A DNA stretch of 64,000 bases from Ministeria vibrans ATCC 50519 (taxonomy: Eukaryota > Opisthokonta > Filasterea). Below, in pieces: positions 42,620 through 53,600 of this stretch; within the stretch, counting starts at the first letter, position 1; each line of letters starts with the position of its first letter. The notes under the pieces were generated by a model that made no database searches, was not told the origin of the DNA, and worked only from the letters and a program-made list of their open reading frames with translations. The translations under genes were made by a program, and so were the position numbers. The stretch spans positions 18,766-82,765 of the forward strand of contig CALSCP010001275.1 of NCBI GenBank assembly GCA_943704425.1, written 5' to 3'.

Positions 42620-44060
42620 CAGAGCTGGCGAAAAAGTGAAACAGTTACAGTGAATGGGTGCGTCAAGTGGGGAATATGCGCAATACGTGAGTTGGAGTGT
42701 TGTTGTGTAATCTATAATAATTATTATTATAGTACCAGCAATGGTGGGAAACATGAGAATGAAAGTAGACGCACACACGATCGAACTGCCAAAGATAATC
42801 ACAGGAATGTGCGGTAAATGTCGGGCGGATGCAGAAATAATCGGCACAAGAAAACTAAAAAGTCACAAAAAATGTCAGTCTCACTGTCCAAAATGTAACG
42901 TATTGTAATGTTTTTTTTTGTTGTTCTCACATAATCAGTAGAGGGTTGATTCCAATGATGGAACCCCACGCGTGAGAATGAAACATTCGCTCAAAGTACT
43001 AGTTGAACAAAGAAATGAGAAATAAGCAAAGTGAGGAGAAAGAAACAAAAGAGAGAGAGAGAAAGAGAAAGAACGAAAGAGAGAGAGAGAAAGAAAGAGA
43101 GAGAAAGAAAGAGAGAGAGAGAGAAAGAAAGAAATAAAGAAAGAAAGAGAGAGAGAGAAAGAAAGAGAGAGAGAGAGAGAAAGAAAGAGAGAGAGAGAGA
43201 AGAAAGAAAGAAAGAGAGAGAGAGACAAAGTGATAGAGAGAGAAACAAAGTGATAGAGAGAGAAAAAGAAAAAAGTGATAGAGAGGAGAAAGAAACAAAA
43301 AGAATTTGAATTTGAGTTCCTTTTTGTGGAATACTTTTGGGAAGCCAGAATCGAGAACACGATAGATAATACGGACTATCATCACAGAAATCATAAAGAT
43401 ACATAACCTAATCACAATCAGACAAGTCAAAATAAGAGATTAAGAACAAAAAAGAACATTAATAAATATATTTTTGGTTTTGTTTTGCTGTACCGGACAA
43501 AATACTGATTTGAAACGGAGCGACGGATTCGCTTCAAAAAGTTCTCTTTGGTCTGTTCAAATTTCTTGAAAGAGCCGTCTGATTGGACGTCAATGTTACG
43601 AAAGGAGAAGATGGCAAACTGTAAGAAAAAGGGAATGAGAGATGGAGAGAGAAAAAACGAGAAAGACAGAGAGAATGAGTATTGTTTACGAGAAGAGCAC
43701 ACGCAGTGGTGAAAATGGTTGAGAAGATGAGAATGCGCTGGGCGGAGAACTGGGAGCCAAAAAGACGGACGCCAGTGGTGTTTGCAGGGCATTTGGTGGA
43801 GTCGGAGAGGTCTTTGCAGCTGAGCGTGTCCAGAACAAGTGTCGTTACATTGACTGAGTAATATAGAAAGAGAGGGAGAGAGAGAAAGAAGGGAACAACG
43901 TGTGTGTGTGTGTGTGAGAATGCCTCTTGTTGTGTTGTGTGTCTTACAGGCGACAAGAGCTGCGACATTCATGACAACGTAAAAGAGTCCGTATGCAACT
44001 GTGGATGTTTTGTGGTTCGTGTATCGCTTGATTCCAATAGTAAGCACTGTAAAGATGCAA

Positions 44061-44092
<32 letters not shown>

Positions 44093-45014
44093 AGGCGTGA
44101 GATGGAAAGCACATCATTTTGAGTGAGGTGTCTGACCTGGGATGGCAAGCGCATCGGTGACGGGGAGGATGGCGTAGAGAGCGAGGTAGATGAGAGCGAC
44201 ATCACGAGCGGCAAAGAGCATGATGCGTCCTACAAGGCCAAAGAAGAGGCCAATAATAAGGGAGGTGCGCACACCCACGGCGTCAACCATGGAGCCAAGG
44301 ATGAGCGAGACAAGACCGATCATGAGCCCGTGGATTCCGTAGACCCATCCCGCCTCGCTGTCCGTCAGACCAAACTCCTCTGCAAAGATTGTTTTATTTG
44401 TTAAAGCAAGGCAAACTTTGTGCGTGTGTGTGCACACATTCCTCGTTTGATATGAAAATAGGGACAAAGAGGGAGTGCCCAAGTTGTGCTGTACATCGCG
44501 TCTTACTCGAGAGATACAGCGTAAGGTTGGTCATGATGGCAAAGTAGGAGTAGGCAGAGAGGAACTTGATGATGTAGATGATCCAGAGCTCGTAAGGAGC
44601 GCCACTGTGTGGTGGAGAGAGAGAGTTCAAGAGTTCAAGAGTTCAAGAGTTCAAGAGAGAGTTCAAGAGAGAGAGTTCAAGAGAGAGTTCAAGAGTTCAA
44701 GAGTTCAAGAGTTCAAGAGAGAGTTCAAGAGAGAGAGTTCAAGAGAGAGAGAGAGAGTTCAAGAGTTCAAGAGAGAGAGAGAGTTCAAGAGTTCAAGAGT
44801 TCAAGAGAGAGAGAGAGAGAAAGAGAGAAAGACGACAATGCTCAAAAGTAAGAAACAAAAATAGAGCAATTATGAGCGATTTTTTCAAGACGAACCGTAG
44901 ATCAGACCAGCCTCGCCAGGGCCACGGAAAGGCAACACACGACTGTTTTGTTCGCTCCCAGCGCGTTTCATTGGGCACCGACGTGGTTTCGTCGGCGTTG
45001 TCTGGGGGCGCCAT
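41334..45014 (-). CDS. Major facilitator superfamily transporter, 13 exons
   Basis: Exons: 45014-44896, 44604-44507, 44379-44137, 44046-43948, 43853-43690, 43618-43494, 43407-43335, 42998-42931, 42854-42736, 42479-42224, 42132-42086, 42028-41955, 41879-41334; all keep frame; 676 aa. I read about 12 hydrophobic segments, for example YIIKFLSAYSYFAIMTNLTL and GLMIGLVSLILGSMVDAVGV. The latter matches the MFS loop 2-3 region (G-x-x-x-D). A soluble loop (SFRNIDVQSDGSFKKFEQTK) separates the two halves, and a Cys/Asn-containing loop precedes the last segments. About 165 C-terminal residues are cytosolic, Ser/Glu/Asp-rich and disordered, suggesting phosphoregulation. The overall pattern recalls POT/nitrate-type MFS carriers, but the substrate cannot be assigned. 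Introns carry GA, GT and minisatellite repeats; intron 7 (42999-43334) is 336 bp of mostly CT repeat on the sense strand. The first donor (GTTCGT) is weak. Confidence 0.85.
42560..42618. repeat. (GT)n microsatellite in an MFS intron
   Basis: Two GT runs separated by AGG within the 256-bp intron between MFS exons 9 and 10. Confidence 0.9.
43025..43310. repeat. GA-rich repeat tract in MFS intron 7
   Basis: Interleaved (GA)n, (GAAA)n and three copies of an ACAAAGTGATAGAGAG-like unit (43222-43290). On the sense strand it is CT-rich and serves as an extended pyrimidine tract before exon 8. Confidence 0.85.
44616..44830. repeat. GAGTTCAA minisatellite in MFS intron 1
   Basis: About 20 copies of the octamer GAGTTCAA (TTGAACTC on the gene strand) spaced by variable (GA)n, with higher-order blocks repeated. 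It fills most of the 291-bp first intron. Confidence 0.92.
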
Positions 45015-45537
45015 TGACACGGAGAGTCACAGCGATGGGGCGCGTGTGTCGCTGGCTCGTTGTGTGTCACGATATATGTATATGTGTGTATGTGAGTGTG
45101 TGGGCGTGTGTGTGTGTGAAGACAAAGAGAGCGGGAAGGAGACAGAGAGGAAAATATTACTAATGGTTATTATTATTATTTTTTTTTGAAAAACATCGCC
45201 ACAACTCTACTTTCACGTGCCTCGTAGACCGTGATCAATCATAAATTATTTAGCGAGCGACCTATGTGTCATTGGGCTACTTAATACTTTGGTTGGCTCA
45301 GCGGAGGCTCTGCGCTCACGGGTGCATTTTCAGTTTCGCTTCACACACAGCTTTAAATGCCAATACTGCAGCTATTGTAAGCATCTACAGTTGCTTCTGA
45401 ACATACCTTCTATGTATTCACCAAAACACGTCTGTTTCGGGCGTGAATCAAATATTGAATATAAAATACATATTAATAGCACATTTTAAGACATTTTAAA
45501 ATATCTGAGTGAGAAGCATTTCCTTCCCACTCGGAAA
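45015..45537. promoter_or_regulatory. Region upstream of MFS gene and tRNA cluster
   Basis: 523 bp containing the MFS promoter side, a short GT-rich run (45073-45118) and AT-rich DNA towards the first tRNA. No other gene is seen. Confidence 0.5.
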
Positions 45538-45643
45538 GATGTCGTAGCGAAGCGGTCTAACGCGCCACGTTAAGGATATGTCAACTTGTTGGCAAGTAAA
45601 TCCGTGGTCCTCCGGGGCGTGGGTTCGAATCCCACCGACATCA
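45538..45643 (+). tRNA. tRNA-Leu(AAG), intron-containing, copy 1
   Basis: Acceptor GATGTCG pairs with CGACATC, with discriminator A and no encoded CCA. The anticodon stem CCACG/CGTGG encloses loop TTAAGGC with anticodon AAG (45572-45574), which reads CUU. A 26-nt intron (45576-45601) lies at the canonical position after base 37. The T arm is GTGGGTTCGAATCCCAC and the variable arm is long, as in class II Leu tRNAs. The internal A and B boxes are present, and a T run (45645-45653) terminates Pol III. Confidence 0.95.
45576..45601 (+). other. 26-nt tRNA-Leu intron, copy 1
   Basis: The intron contains ACTTG...CAAGT, which can form a small hairpin or pair its CTT with the AAG anticodon. This is the usual arrangement recognised by the tRNA splicing endonuclease. 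Confidence 0.85.
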
Positions 45644-45676
45644 ATTTTTTTTTCTATATAAATGTGTACTACGAAA

Positions 45677-45782
45677 GATGTCGTAGCGAAGCGGTCTAAC
45701 GCGCCACGTTAAGGATATGTCAACTTGTTGACAAGTAAATCCGTGGTCCTCCGGGGCGTGGGTTCGAATCCCACCGACATCA
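45677..45782 (+). tRNA. tRNA-Leu(AAG), intron-containing, copy 2
   Basis: 106 bp identical to copy 1 except one G-to-A change in the intron (TTGGCAAG becomes TTGACAAG). It starts 139 bp downstream of the first start. The short upstream GAAA is shared. T-rich termination begins at 45787. This is a recent tandem duplication with both mature sequences intact. Confidence 0.95.
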
Positions 45783-46271
45783 ATCCCTTTTTTTTTTCTT
45801 TTTTATTACAACACAATTAAATGTGTGTGTGTGTGCTTTTTTTTGTTGTCAAATCTCCGAAACATTGTCATAAACCAATATGTGATTGTTATTATGAGAT
45901 TTTGTAATTCATGATTAATCCGTTTTTTGACATGTTACTCAGTTAGTCTTTAAAAATTAAATAATAAGACTAAAGTCTTTAGTTTTTAACTCCTTGTGGA
46001 AACATTCAGTATTCCACCATATCAATTATTTCTGTTTTCAAACAAACAAACGTCAGTTTATTAAAATTGAGCAAAACGTCGTGGACGCTCCTGTGAATAA
46101 AAACAGGCTATGATCGTTTCGCCGACAGCCGTGTGGCCTACCTCAGTACTCAAAGAGTGGGGGAAAACAAGAATCAGAGTGAGAATGGGTGATTGGGCGT
46201 TACGGCTATTAATATTTTAATTTCAGTTTAGTTGGTCAGTGATAGTCATCTAAATCTTTTTTTCTCTTGTG
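45783..46271. promoter_or_regulatory. Intergenic upstream of the MGME1-like gene
   Basis: 489 bp, AT-rich, with no gene seen. It should contain the promoter of the exonuclease gene. Confidence 0.5.
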
Positions 46272-46952
46272 ATGATACTTACTTCGAGCGTAGGTTGGTC
46301 GTTGGCAGTACGCACTCAAACGACGCAGAGGGCCCGGCAGCTGCCGGGCACCCTGTCGCGCTCCGCCTACACGCGAGTGCGTCCGCCCGGACCCCCCAAA
46401 CCCAAACCAGCCGTGCCGTCCGATCGGCCCTTTCTCCCTGACGCTGTCCGGCAGCGGCATGCCTCGAAGGATGCACCGCCCCTGCCGAGCCCGCCATACA
46501 CGTATGAGTTTGAACAGGTATCGTTGTGGGCCCAAAACACACATTACTTTGCGATTGTTGACGGACTACGTGTTTCGCTCTCTCACTCAACAGAGCGCAG
46601 CATTCAGCTCTCGCTACTACCGTGTCCCCGATCGAGACGTCTCCGGCCGCGAGCTGCTTCTCCCGTCAGTGACAACAGTGCTCTCCCGAACCACATCACA
46701 CTACGTATGCAATCTGTTGTGCACATCCCTGTCACATTCGTGTCATAGCGTTTGTTTACTTCTGTTCATCTCTCTCTTGAAGAACAAGATGTTTTTGAAG
46801 AATTGGAGAGCGAAGGAAGTCGAGAGAAAGGGCGAAGAGGCTGTGGCACTCGACAAGTCGCAAACTCTTCTTTACGGCTCATCACTCCATTGGGTATAAA
46901 CACACACACGCACACACAGGTTTCAGCAAGCAAACACTCAAGACTCACCACC

Positions 46953-47045
<93 letters not shown>

Positions 47046-48073
47046 CTAAACGCAGGAGATTGAGCAGCACTTTCGCAGAACGCAAAACATGGCCGAAACA
47101 GAGTTGGTTGTAGACTCTTCCGATACTTGTTCTGCCTACGAAGTGCGTCTCACTGCTCACGATCGATTTATGCGTCTCTCTGACTCTCTTACTGCGTTTT
47201 CGGATGTTGCTGGAATTGAAACGGTATACTTCTTATTTGAGAGTGATTATTTTCAAAGCAATTATTCTTGGTTGTGTGTGATGCAAGGAATTTAATTGAT
47301 TTTGTGTGTGTGTGTGTGTGTGTTTTTTTTTTTTGAAGGCTGTTGCGTTTCCTGAGGAGTGTTACGCGGGAACTGCAGATTTGGTTGCGCGATTTGATGG
47401 AAAGATGTCAGTCATTGACTGGAAAACATCAAAGGCACCAAAGCTCACTCTGGGCGCGTGTTATGATTATCCGCTACAAGTGAGTAGTCCACTGTGTATG
47501 TGTGTGTGTGTGTGTGTGTGATTGATTTTGCTTATTTTGGGTTAGATTTGTGCATATGCTGCAGCAATTAACTACGACCAAGCACACTATGAGTAAGGCT
47601 TATCCAAACTTTAACCCTACTACTGTCAAGTTGTAACTTTACCTAAACAACAAACCCCGCACCCTAACCTTTACCCTTACCTTCTACCTCAACTTACAAT
47701 ATGTCTCATCATCATTCTTCCTTCTTTTCTCGATGTAGTCTGATGATCGAGCAATGCGTTATCTTTGTGGTCCACCCTTTGGGAGTCAATGTGCATGTGT
47801 TAGACCTTGAAAAGTGTGAAAAGTACTGGAACAAGGTGACTATCACACACACACATACACACACACACACACACCACAAAGACACACACACACACACAAA
47901 ATATAATTATGTATCGTTATTATATATAATTAATTATTATAAATTATTATAATTATATGATATTCTCACACAGTCAACGACACTCACTCTCACTCATCTT
48001 TTGGCAGTGGAAGGAACGAACCGCACAGTTTCGAGACACATTTCTGAACCAAAAATCGCCCTATCATGAATAA
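46272..48073 (+). CDS. MGME1: MGME1-like mitochondrial single-strand DNA exonuclease (PD-(D/E)XK)
   Basis: Exons 46272-46517, 46594-46704, 46783-46893, 47056-47223, 47339-47479, 47546-47592, 47739-47835 and 48008-48073; 328 aa, close to the 344 aa of human MGME1. The N-terminus (MILTSSVGWSLAVRTQTTQR) is basic, lacks acids and fits a mitochondrial presequence. LPSVTTVLSRT is the conserved block before the nuclease core. The core YAGTADLVARFDGKMSVIDWKTSK provides Asp226, Asp239 and Lys241 of the PD-(D/E)XK site, and QICAYAAAIN is the following helix with the Gln and Tyr typical of RecB-like nucleases. MGME1 processes flaps and linear ends of mtDNA. The acceptor of exon 3 could lie 6 bp downstream. 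The stop TAA overlaps an AATAAA. Confidence 0.88.
46953..47044. repeat. (CA)n-(TA)n microsatellite in an MGME1-like intron
   Basis: About 37 CA units followed by eight TA units, ending only 11 bp before the acceptor CGCAG of exon 4. The tract takes the place of the pyrimidine tract. Confidence 0.9.
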
Positions 48074-48109
48074 AATGTTGTATTGTACAAGTCTTTCCAT
48101 CTCCACCAG

Positions 48110-48818
48110 TCACATTTTCAGAGTTGGTAAGAAACCATAGCTGGTAATAGTGTCAAGACAGTCATTGAGCAACGACAGGTCATTGTGAAAGACACGCAGA
48201 GTATGCGCTGCGTCCTGTGCGGCCCCTTGCACCCGCACAACGTGGTTGCTGGTACACCCGTTGAGTTCACGGGCAATGTGCTGCTGGCTGTAGCGGATCC
48301 GATGTGTGATTGCCGAACGCACAAGACCGTTTTGAGTGTACAGTCGCTTTTGTTCGCTCGTCAACCTAACAAGAGAGAAAAGAAAAAGAAAAAAGTAAAA
48401 TAATAGTGACTCAGTGAGTGCCAATCGGTCTTTTCCCAGCGGCAGACGACGGGATACCTTTGTACACGCTCTTCCTGTCGGGGGGCTTGCGTGGAAGACG
48501 CCGCGCTCTCCCCAAACGAGCGCAGACTGGGCGAGCGCGGTCGCGCTGAACACAACAGACGGAAAACAACCGAAAACAGCAGAGAAAGAGCGACAGAGAG
48601 AAGGTGAGAGGTGGCACAGCAAGGAACGACCACTGGCGCCCTCCCCCAGAGGGGCGCTGGCGCCAGGCGAGGCCTTCCTTCTCACCTGCATTGGCGATGG
48701 GCGTCGCTCCTTCGTCGTCCGATTCGCTCTCCTCTCCTTGAATCGCCTGCACACGCGCCTTGCTCACTGGCATTTCATCCTCGCTCTCTTCGCTATCTTC
48801 TCCTTGAACCCTTGACAT
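48110..48818 (-). CDS. Small protein with acidic N-terminus and helical C-terminus, unknown
   Basis: Exons 48818-48686, 48545-48458 and 48365-48110 (introns of 140 and 92 bp) give 158 aa. Residues 1-44 are very acidic (GEDSEESEDE, GEESESDDE). Residues 45-74 are Ser/Arg-rich linker, and about 75-158 are a predicted amphipathic helical domain (LTSEQKRLYTQNGLVRSA; VFHNDLSLLNDCLDTITSYG). The helical part resembles the coiled-coil subunits of small scaffolding complexes such as BLOC-1/BORC, but I cannot place it in a family. Frame continuity across both introns supports it. The stop codon lies 36 bp from that of the MGME1-like gene, so the two convergent transcripts must overlap or have tiny 3' UTRs. 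Confidence 0.65.
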
Positions 48819-49026
48819 TTGAGAAAATTACAATAATAATGAATAATAATTATTTATAATAGATTAAAGAACTCAGAAGAAGAAGAATACAAAAAAATAA
48901 TAATAATAAACTCAGTACTCAAAATAATCAGGGATCTTTTTCGCGTCCCTGAGACCTTGGCTGACAGTGAGTGAGTGGCTGTATGACTGGCACTCGCCCC
49001 AGAATCCCGTGAATCAAGAAATTCCT

Positions 49027-50403
49027 TTATTGTGTTGCCCACCTTTGAAACAAGGCAGGGACTTTCTCATGCTCATACAAAATGCTTAGTTCTCTCTCAA
49101 TCGCACTCTCACTCTTTCCCTCTCTCAACATTGCCCTCCGCACACACTCACTGTACACACTCTTCCAGTTCGACGTCAACGCAGTATCAGTCAACTCAAG
49201 AGAGTGACGAGTGCGCAGGTGAGCACGCAGAGTTGACACTGACTGCGAGCAGATGGCACATCGAGTGCGATACACACTCATCACATGATAGTGACCAAAA
49301 TGAGCACCCACATTCCTCTTTGTGAATGGTGCAAAGTCACACTCTTGTCCCGTCGCCGGTCGCACCATTCGACACTTGAACCGACCATTGGCCAGTCGCT
49401 CAAACGACGCGTCGAGATCCACCGCACCGCACCCACTCCCCACTTCCTTCTCCTTCTGCGCACGCGACAACCAACCAGAGAATGACGACGGCACTCGCTC
49501 GCTCTCATGCAACAGCTGCAGCTCACGCACAATCACAGCCTCACTCGCATTGCGCTCCTCCAGTTCACTTCGCACAAGAGAAGCGTACACTCTCAGCCAG
49601 TCACAGCCACGACCAAACACATCACTGTGCGACTGCAGCATGTGCCGCTTGAATGTACATCTGTGTGGCGAAGTATCATCCTTGCACACCACACAGTTGA
49701 CGCGGAACACACTCCGAGGATGGCACTTTGAGAAATGATCCCAAACCCACTCAGGTGCAAATCCCATTCCCGTACACGCTCGTCCGTCCACACGTCGACA
49801 CCGACACCGCACCTTGCCATTCCTGAGCATCTCAAACACACTCGTGTCCTCTTCATCCTCCTTCTTGCCCCGTGCCATTGCCAACCAAGTCACAAATCCC
49901 ATTGGGACTCCTTCCCACTCGCCACGACCAAGCACTTTGGCCACTTCTCCCTCAACGTCCTCCTCTTCTCCGTCGCGCTCCAATGCCGCACGCACCTCCT
50001 GCAGGTAGACCGTCTTCCATCCTCCGTTCTCCAATGGACCACGTTCCATAACGGTGGCTGTGAATGTGTTGCTGTGGCGAGAAGCAATGTGCCTTTTGAG
50101 GGAACTTAAACCAACATACGAATTACAGATGACACAGACGAGCCGGTACTTGCTNNNNNNNNNNNNNNNNNNNNNNNNNNNNNNNNNNNNNNNNNNNNNN
50201 NNNNNNNNCGACCGACATGGCTCTCCATCGGCTGTAGGAAAGCGACACACAATCTTTCCGTTGGCGCCCAATGCAAAACAAGCGCCAATCTCACTTGGCG
50301 GATCCGTCCGGCATCGTTCGCCCGTCTCCGACATCATCAGCTCCATGTTGGAGGCGTACGCACGACCGGCCGCCACCGCGACGCGGTCCCACGGTTCACT
50401 CAT
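49027..50403 (-). CDS. Triple-repeat zinc-finger protein, interrupted by an assembly gap
   Basis: One open frame from ATG 50403 to TAA 49027 (about 458 residues if the 54 Ns represent real length). Three tandem units of about 130-150 residues each contain a Cys/Cys...His/His finger (for example CRCRRVDGRACTGMGFAPEW...HFSKCHP), a classical C2H2 finger (CVICNSYVGLSSLKRHIASRH; CAICSQSVSTLRAHLRTRH), and a helix ending in ER/HEKVPxxFxxWLA. The first unit is cut by the gap at 50155-50208 within its first finger. Two fingers plus a helix per unit suggest a nucleic-acid binding protein; the repeat resembles no family I can name. N-length and frame across the gap are uncertain. The stop codon overlaps AATAAA. 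Confidence 0.75.
   Translation of the reverse strand: MSEPWDRVAVAAGRAYASNMELMMSETGERCRTDPPSEIGACFALGANGKIVCRFPTADGEPCRSXXXXXXXXXXXXXXXXXXSKYRLVCVICNSYVGLSSLKRHIASRHSNTFTATVMERGPLENGGWKTVYLQEVRAALERDGEEEDVEGEVAKVLGRGEWEGVPMGFVTWLAMARGKKEDEEDTSVFEMLRNGKVRCRCRRVDGRACTGMGFAPEWVWDHFSKCHPRSVFRVNCVVCKDDTSPHRCTFKRHMLQSHSDVFGRGCDWLRVYASLVRSELEERNASEAVIVRELQLLHESERVPSSFSGWLSRAQKEKEVGSGCGAVDLDASFERLANGRFKCRMVRPATGQECDFAPFTKRNVGAHFGHYHVMSVYRTRCAICSQSVSTLRAHLRTRHSLELTDTALTSNWKSVYSECVRRAMLREGKSESAIERELSILYEHEKVPALFQRWATQ
50155..50208. other. Assembly gap (54 N)
   Basis: 54 ambiguous bases inside the zinc-finger gene. The reading frame is kept on both sides if the gap length is a multiple of three, as written. 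Confidence 1.
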
Positions 50404-50514
50404 CCGTTGAAAAAAGTAGGACGATTGATTGACTGATTTTAGTTTATATCTCGTCGTAATCAAGAATCCGATTTGTCTCAATCCGCGAGTCTCCGTCAAC
50501 AAAAATGATAATAA

Positions 50515-50536
50515 TGATAATAATAAAATTAATAAA

Positions 50537-50583
<47 letters not shown>

Positions 50584-50602
50584 TTATTATTATTATATTT
50601 TT
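50515..50602. repeat. (AAT)n with inverted (ATT)n downstream of UTP21
   Basis: An AAT tract of about 55 bp followed by TGATTATTATTATTAT lies just after the UTP21 stop (minus strand). Its transcript could fold into an A-U hairpin in the 3' UTR. Confidence 0.85.
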
Positions 50603-50612
50603 TCATCATCTT

Positions 50613-53600
50613 TTACATCTTCTTCAAAAATCGCGCCACCGAGAGACAGTGCTGCAACGCGTCCCTCGTACGCGTCCATGCCTCCACGTGCGCCTCGGCT
50701 ACGCGCTGCAACTCGACACGCAACAATGCCATACCTCCTCCCTCGCCCTCCTCGCCTGTCGCTGCATCGTTGTCGTCCTCGTCGGCGAGCGTCGACAGGA
50801 ACACATGCAAGCACGACTCAATCATCTCAAAGTGCCGTCCCACACGAAGTTGACGGGCGACAAACGCCACAAAGTCACGCTGTTGCTGTCGATCGTTCAA
50901 TGCCGACAACGAGCGAATGTCCACGTCAATGGCACTCGGTGACAGACTCTGCAGCAGCGAAATGGCCGCTTCGTCGGAGGTGTGCAGTGCCCGCACCAAA
51001 TCCGACTCAATGCCCAACTTGCCCCAGTTGAGCACACGGCTCCCAGTCGCAGCTGCTCCCTTCAGATCCTCCACACTCTTCTCTGTCGTTGACGTACCGT
51101 CATCGGCCAGCGCCGCACGGACCTTCTCGGCGTTCTTTGCGGCATCTCCCGTGTCCAAGTCGGGCAGGAAGAAGGGCGCAGTGGGCGGTGCCTCGGCACC
51201 TACTGTGGGCTTGTTGCGCATCTTAATCGTATCCAAATGCAGCAGGTTGTGCCACTTGCTGCTGCGTGCGTCGCCCATGGTCAGCGTCACCATCGCCAGG
51301 GCAATCTGTTCAGGCGACGAGTACTCCTTGTTCGCTTGTTCCCTCTCGTCACCGTCGTCGTCGTTGTCGTCGTCGTCCTCATCTTCTTCGCTGAGTCGCA
51401 CTGCCACCGGCTCAAACTGTGCACGGTTTGCCCAGAGAAACACACCGGGATCGTCAACGTGAGCCGTCGCAAGAAAGTCGGCCGTGGGCGAGAAGGAGAC
51501 GGAGAGGGCGGGCGAGGCGGGCGCAAGGACGTCAAGCGGACAGCCCGAAACCACATCCCAAGTGCGAACGGTCGTGTCCATGGCCGCCGAGACAACCCAT
51601 CGCGCATCGGGACTGAAACAGATATCGGTAATGCGATGCGAATGGCCCTCAAAGACACGCACAAGACGACGCGTGTCCACATCACACACACGCACCACAA
51701 AATCATCGCAGCCGACGGCAAGTAACGCCGCCTCACGATGCACCTCCATCACAGCCACCGCTGCACTCACATCCACCCGTCCAATCTCCAGTGACGACAC
51801 CAACCCCGCCGCAAGATCATCCTCCGTCCGCTCCCCATCCTCCACCCCCTCTTCTTCATCTTCATCCTCCTCCGCCTTCCGCTTCTTCTTCTTCATGTTC
51901 CTCTCCTGCTTCGTCTTGGTCCGCATCTCCTTCCGCTTCGCCGCCCCAAACGCCCACCACACAACCACTCCATCGCTATACGCACTTAGCAAAGTCGAAG
52001 ATGTCGCATCAAACCCAACTGCGCGCGTCGACACTCCCACCACATTGTCCTTCCGCCTACACTCACATTCCCATATTAATTATCAGCATCCGAGACGTGC
52101 TTTGTTTGTTTGTTATTATTGTGTGATACCTCCAAGCACCACGGAATAAAGACGACTGCAGGTTGGATACGTAGACGGCGGCGGCGGACGAGCCCACTGC
52201 AGCAAAGTTACCACACGCAGAGACAGCCACGCACGTCGAAACCTATCGATATTAATTTGTGTGTGCGTGTGTGAGTTGGGTACTGTGAGTACACTCTTTC
52301 TCTTTGCGACTGTGTGTACCTCTGAAGACGTGACTGCGGCGGAGAGAGCAAGAGAGCGAGTGCGAGACGACTGTGCGTTCTTCTTGGTCGGACGGTTGTG
52401 ACGGGTGAGACTGAGCTCGCGCGCAAGTGCCTTGCGCTGAGTGGACCAAGCCCAGGCGGTGAGCGAGCCGCTGTGGATGCTAACGAGGTTGTCCCAGTCG
52501 CGTTCGCGCGTGGCGTTAGCAGAAAACGCGCGCACGGGCGCGAGTCGACTGCCCTCTGTATCGGCAATGTTGGCGTTCTTCTGGCTCAGTTCGCACGTCT
52601 GTGCGTCATTGAGGGTCGAAAAGTGGCGCACGGTGCGGTCGACACTCGCCGAGTAGATATCGCGGTCGCTGTAAAAGCGCACGTGGGTCGGGGGCGATGT
52701 GTGACCGCTGCGAGAGCGCACCAGACGCGGAGTTGCGTCGGCATGGTCAAAGAACCACACTTTAAGGGCGTTGTCGGAGCCGCCGGCGGTGAGGAGGAAC
52801 GCCTGGTTGGGCAAAAAGACGGCTGTCGAGACGACACCGTGGTGGGCGGGGCGCAGTGCCGACGCAAGCTTGTGGTCGTCCAGGTGGAAAATGAGAAGTG
52901 CACCCGAGCTGGTTGCGACGGCCATGAGGGGCGCACGGCCGTCAGTGCGGAAGGTGACACTTGTGGGCGCCGCAGCGTCCGACGTGGAGTAACGCGCAAG
53001 AGTCTTGTCAAAACGCAGATTGTGCAGTACAATGTCGCCGTTGGCATAGGCAACTGCGACCACATCGACCACGGGCGATTGTACAATGGACGTGATGGGC
53101 GACGAGGCGGTCGGGGCGCTCTTGGTAAAGAACGTGTGGATGAGACGTGCCGTCTTGATGTTCCACAGCTGCGCCGTGCCCTCGCGTGTGCCCACAAGCA
53201 CCTTGTTTAGGTAGGTACTGGGATGCATAAGGCAGGAGGCGTCGCTGTCGAGTGGCAGCTCCAGCTGAAGCGCCTCGCTGTGCGCCTGTGTCGGCTCTGA
53301 CACATCCCAAACGCGCAGTTCATTGCTTTCGTCGATGCTCACCAAATGGTGCTGACCAAAGGGCAACAGGCTGTGGACGGTGGCGCGACACGGAAGCGTC
53401 AGGGGCAAACGTGAACCGCGTTTGAACAGACGAATTTGCGAGTCACACGCGACCACTGTCAGATCGTTGAGGGCAGCCAGACACGACGCGCGCGGCTCCT
53501 CCGCGTCGTCCGCCGAGCGTAACTTGGACACAAACTGCAGCTTGAGGTGTTCGCAGCTGTACTGGTGCACGGCATTGCCAACGCTCGTGTTCACAAAGTG

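Noticed and set aside
43025-43430. Ser/Leu/Phe-rich minus-strand frames
   Set aside because: They are translations of the (CT)n intron repeat; flanking exons join in frame without them.
44616-44830. Possible CRISPR-like array
   Set aside because: Units are 8 bp with simple GA spacers inside a spliceosomal intron of a eukaryotic gene.
47593-47738. CCCTAA-like words suggesting an interstitial telomere
   Set aside because: Only isolated, irregular ACCCTAAC/TTACCCTTA words inside an MGME1-like intron; no tandem array.
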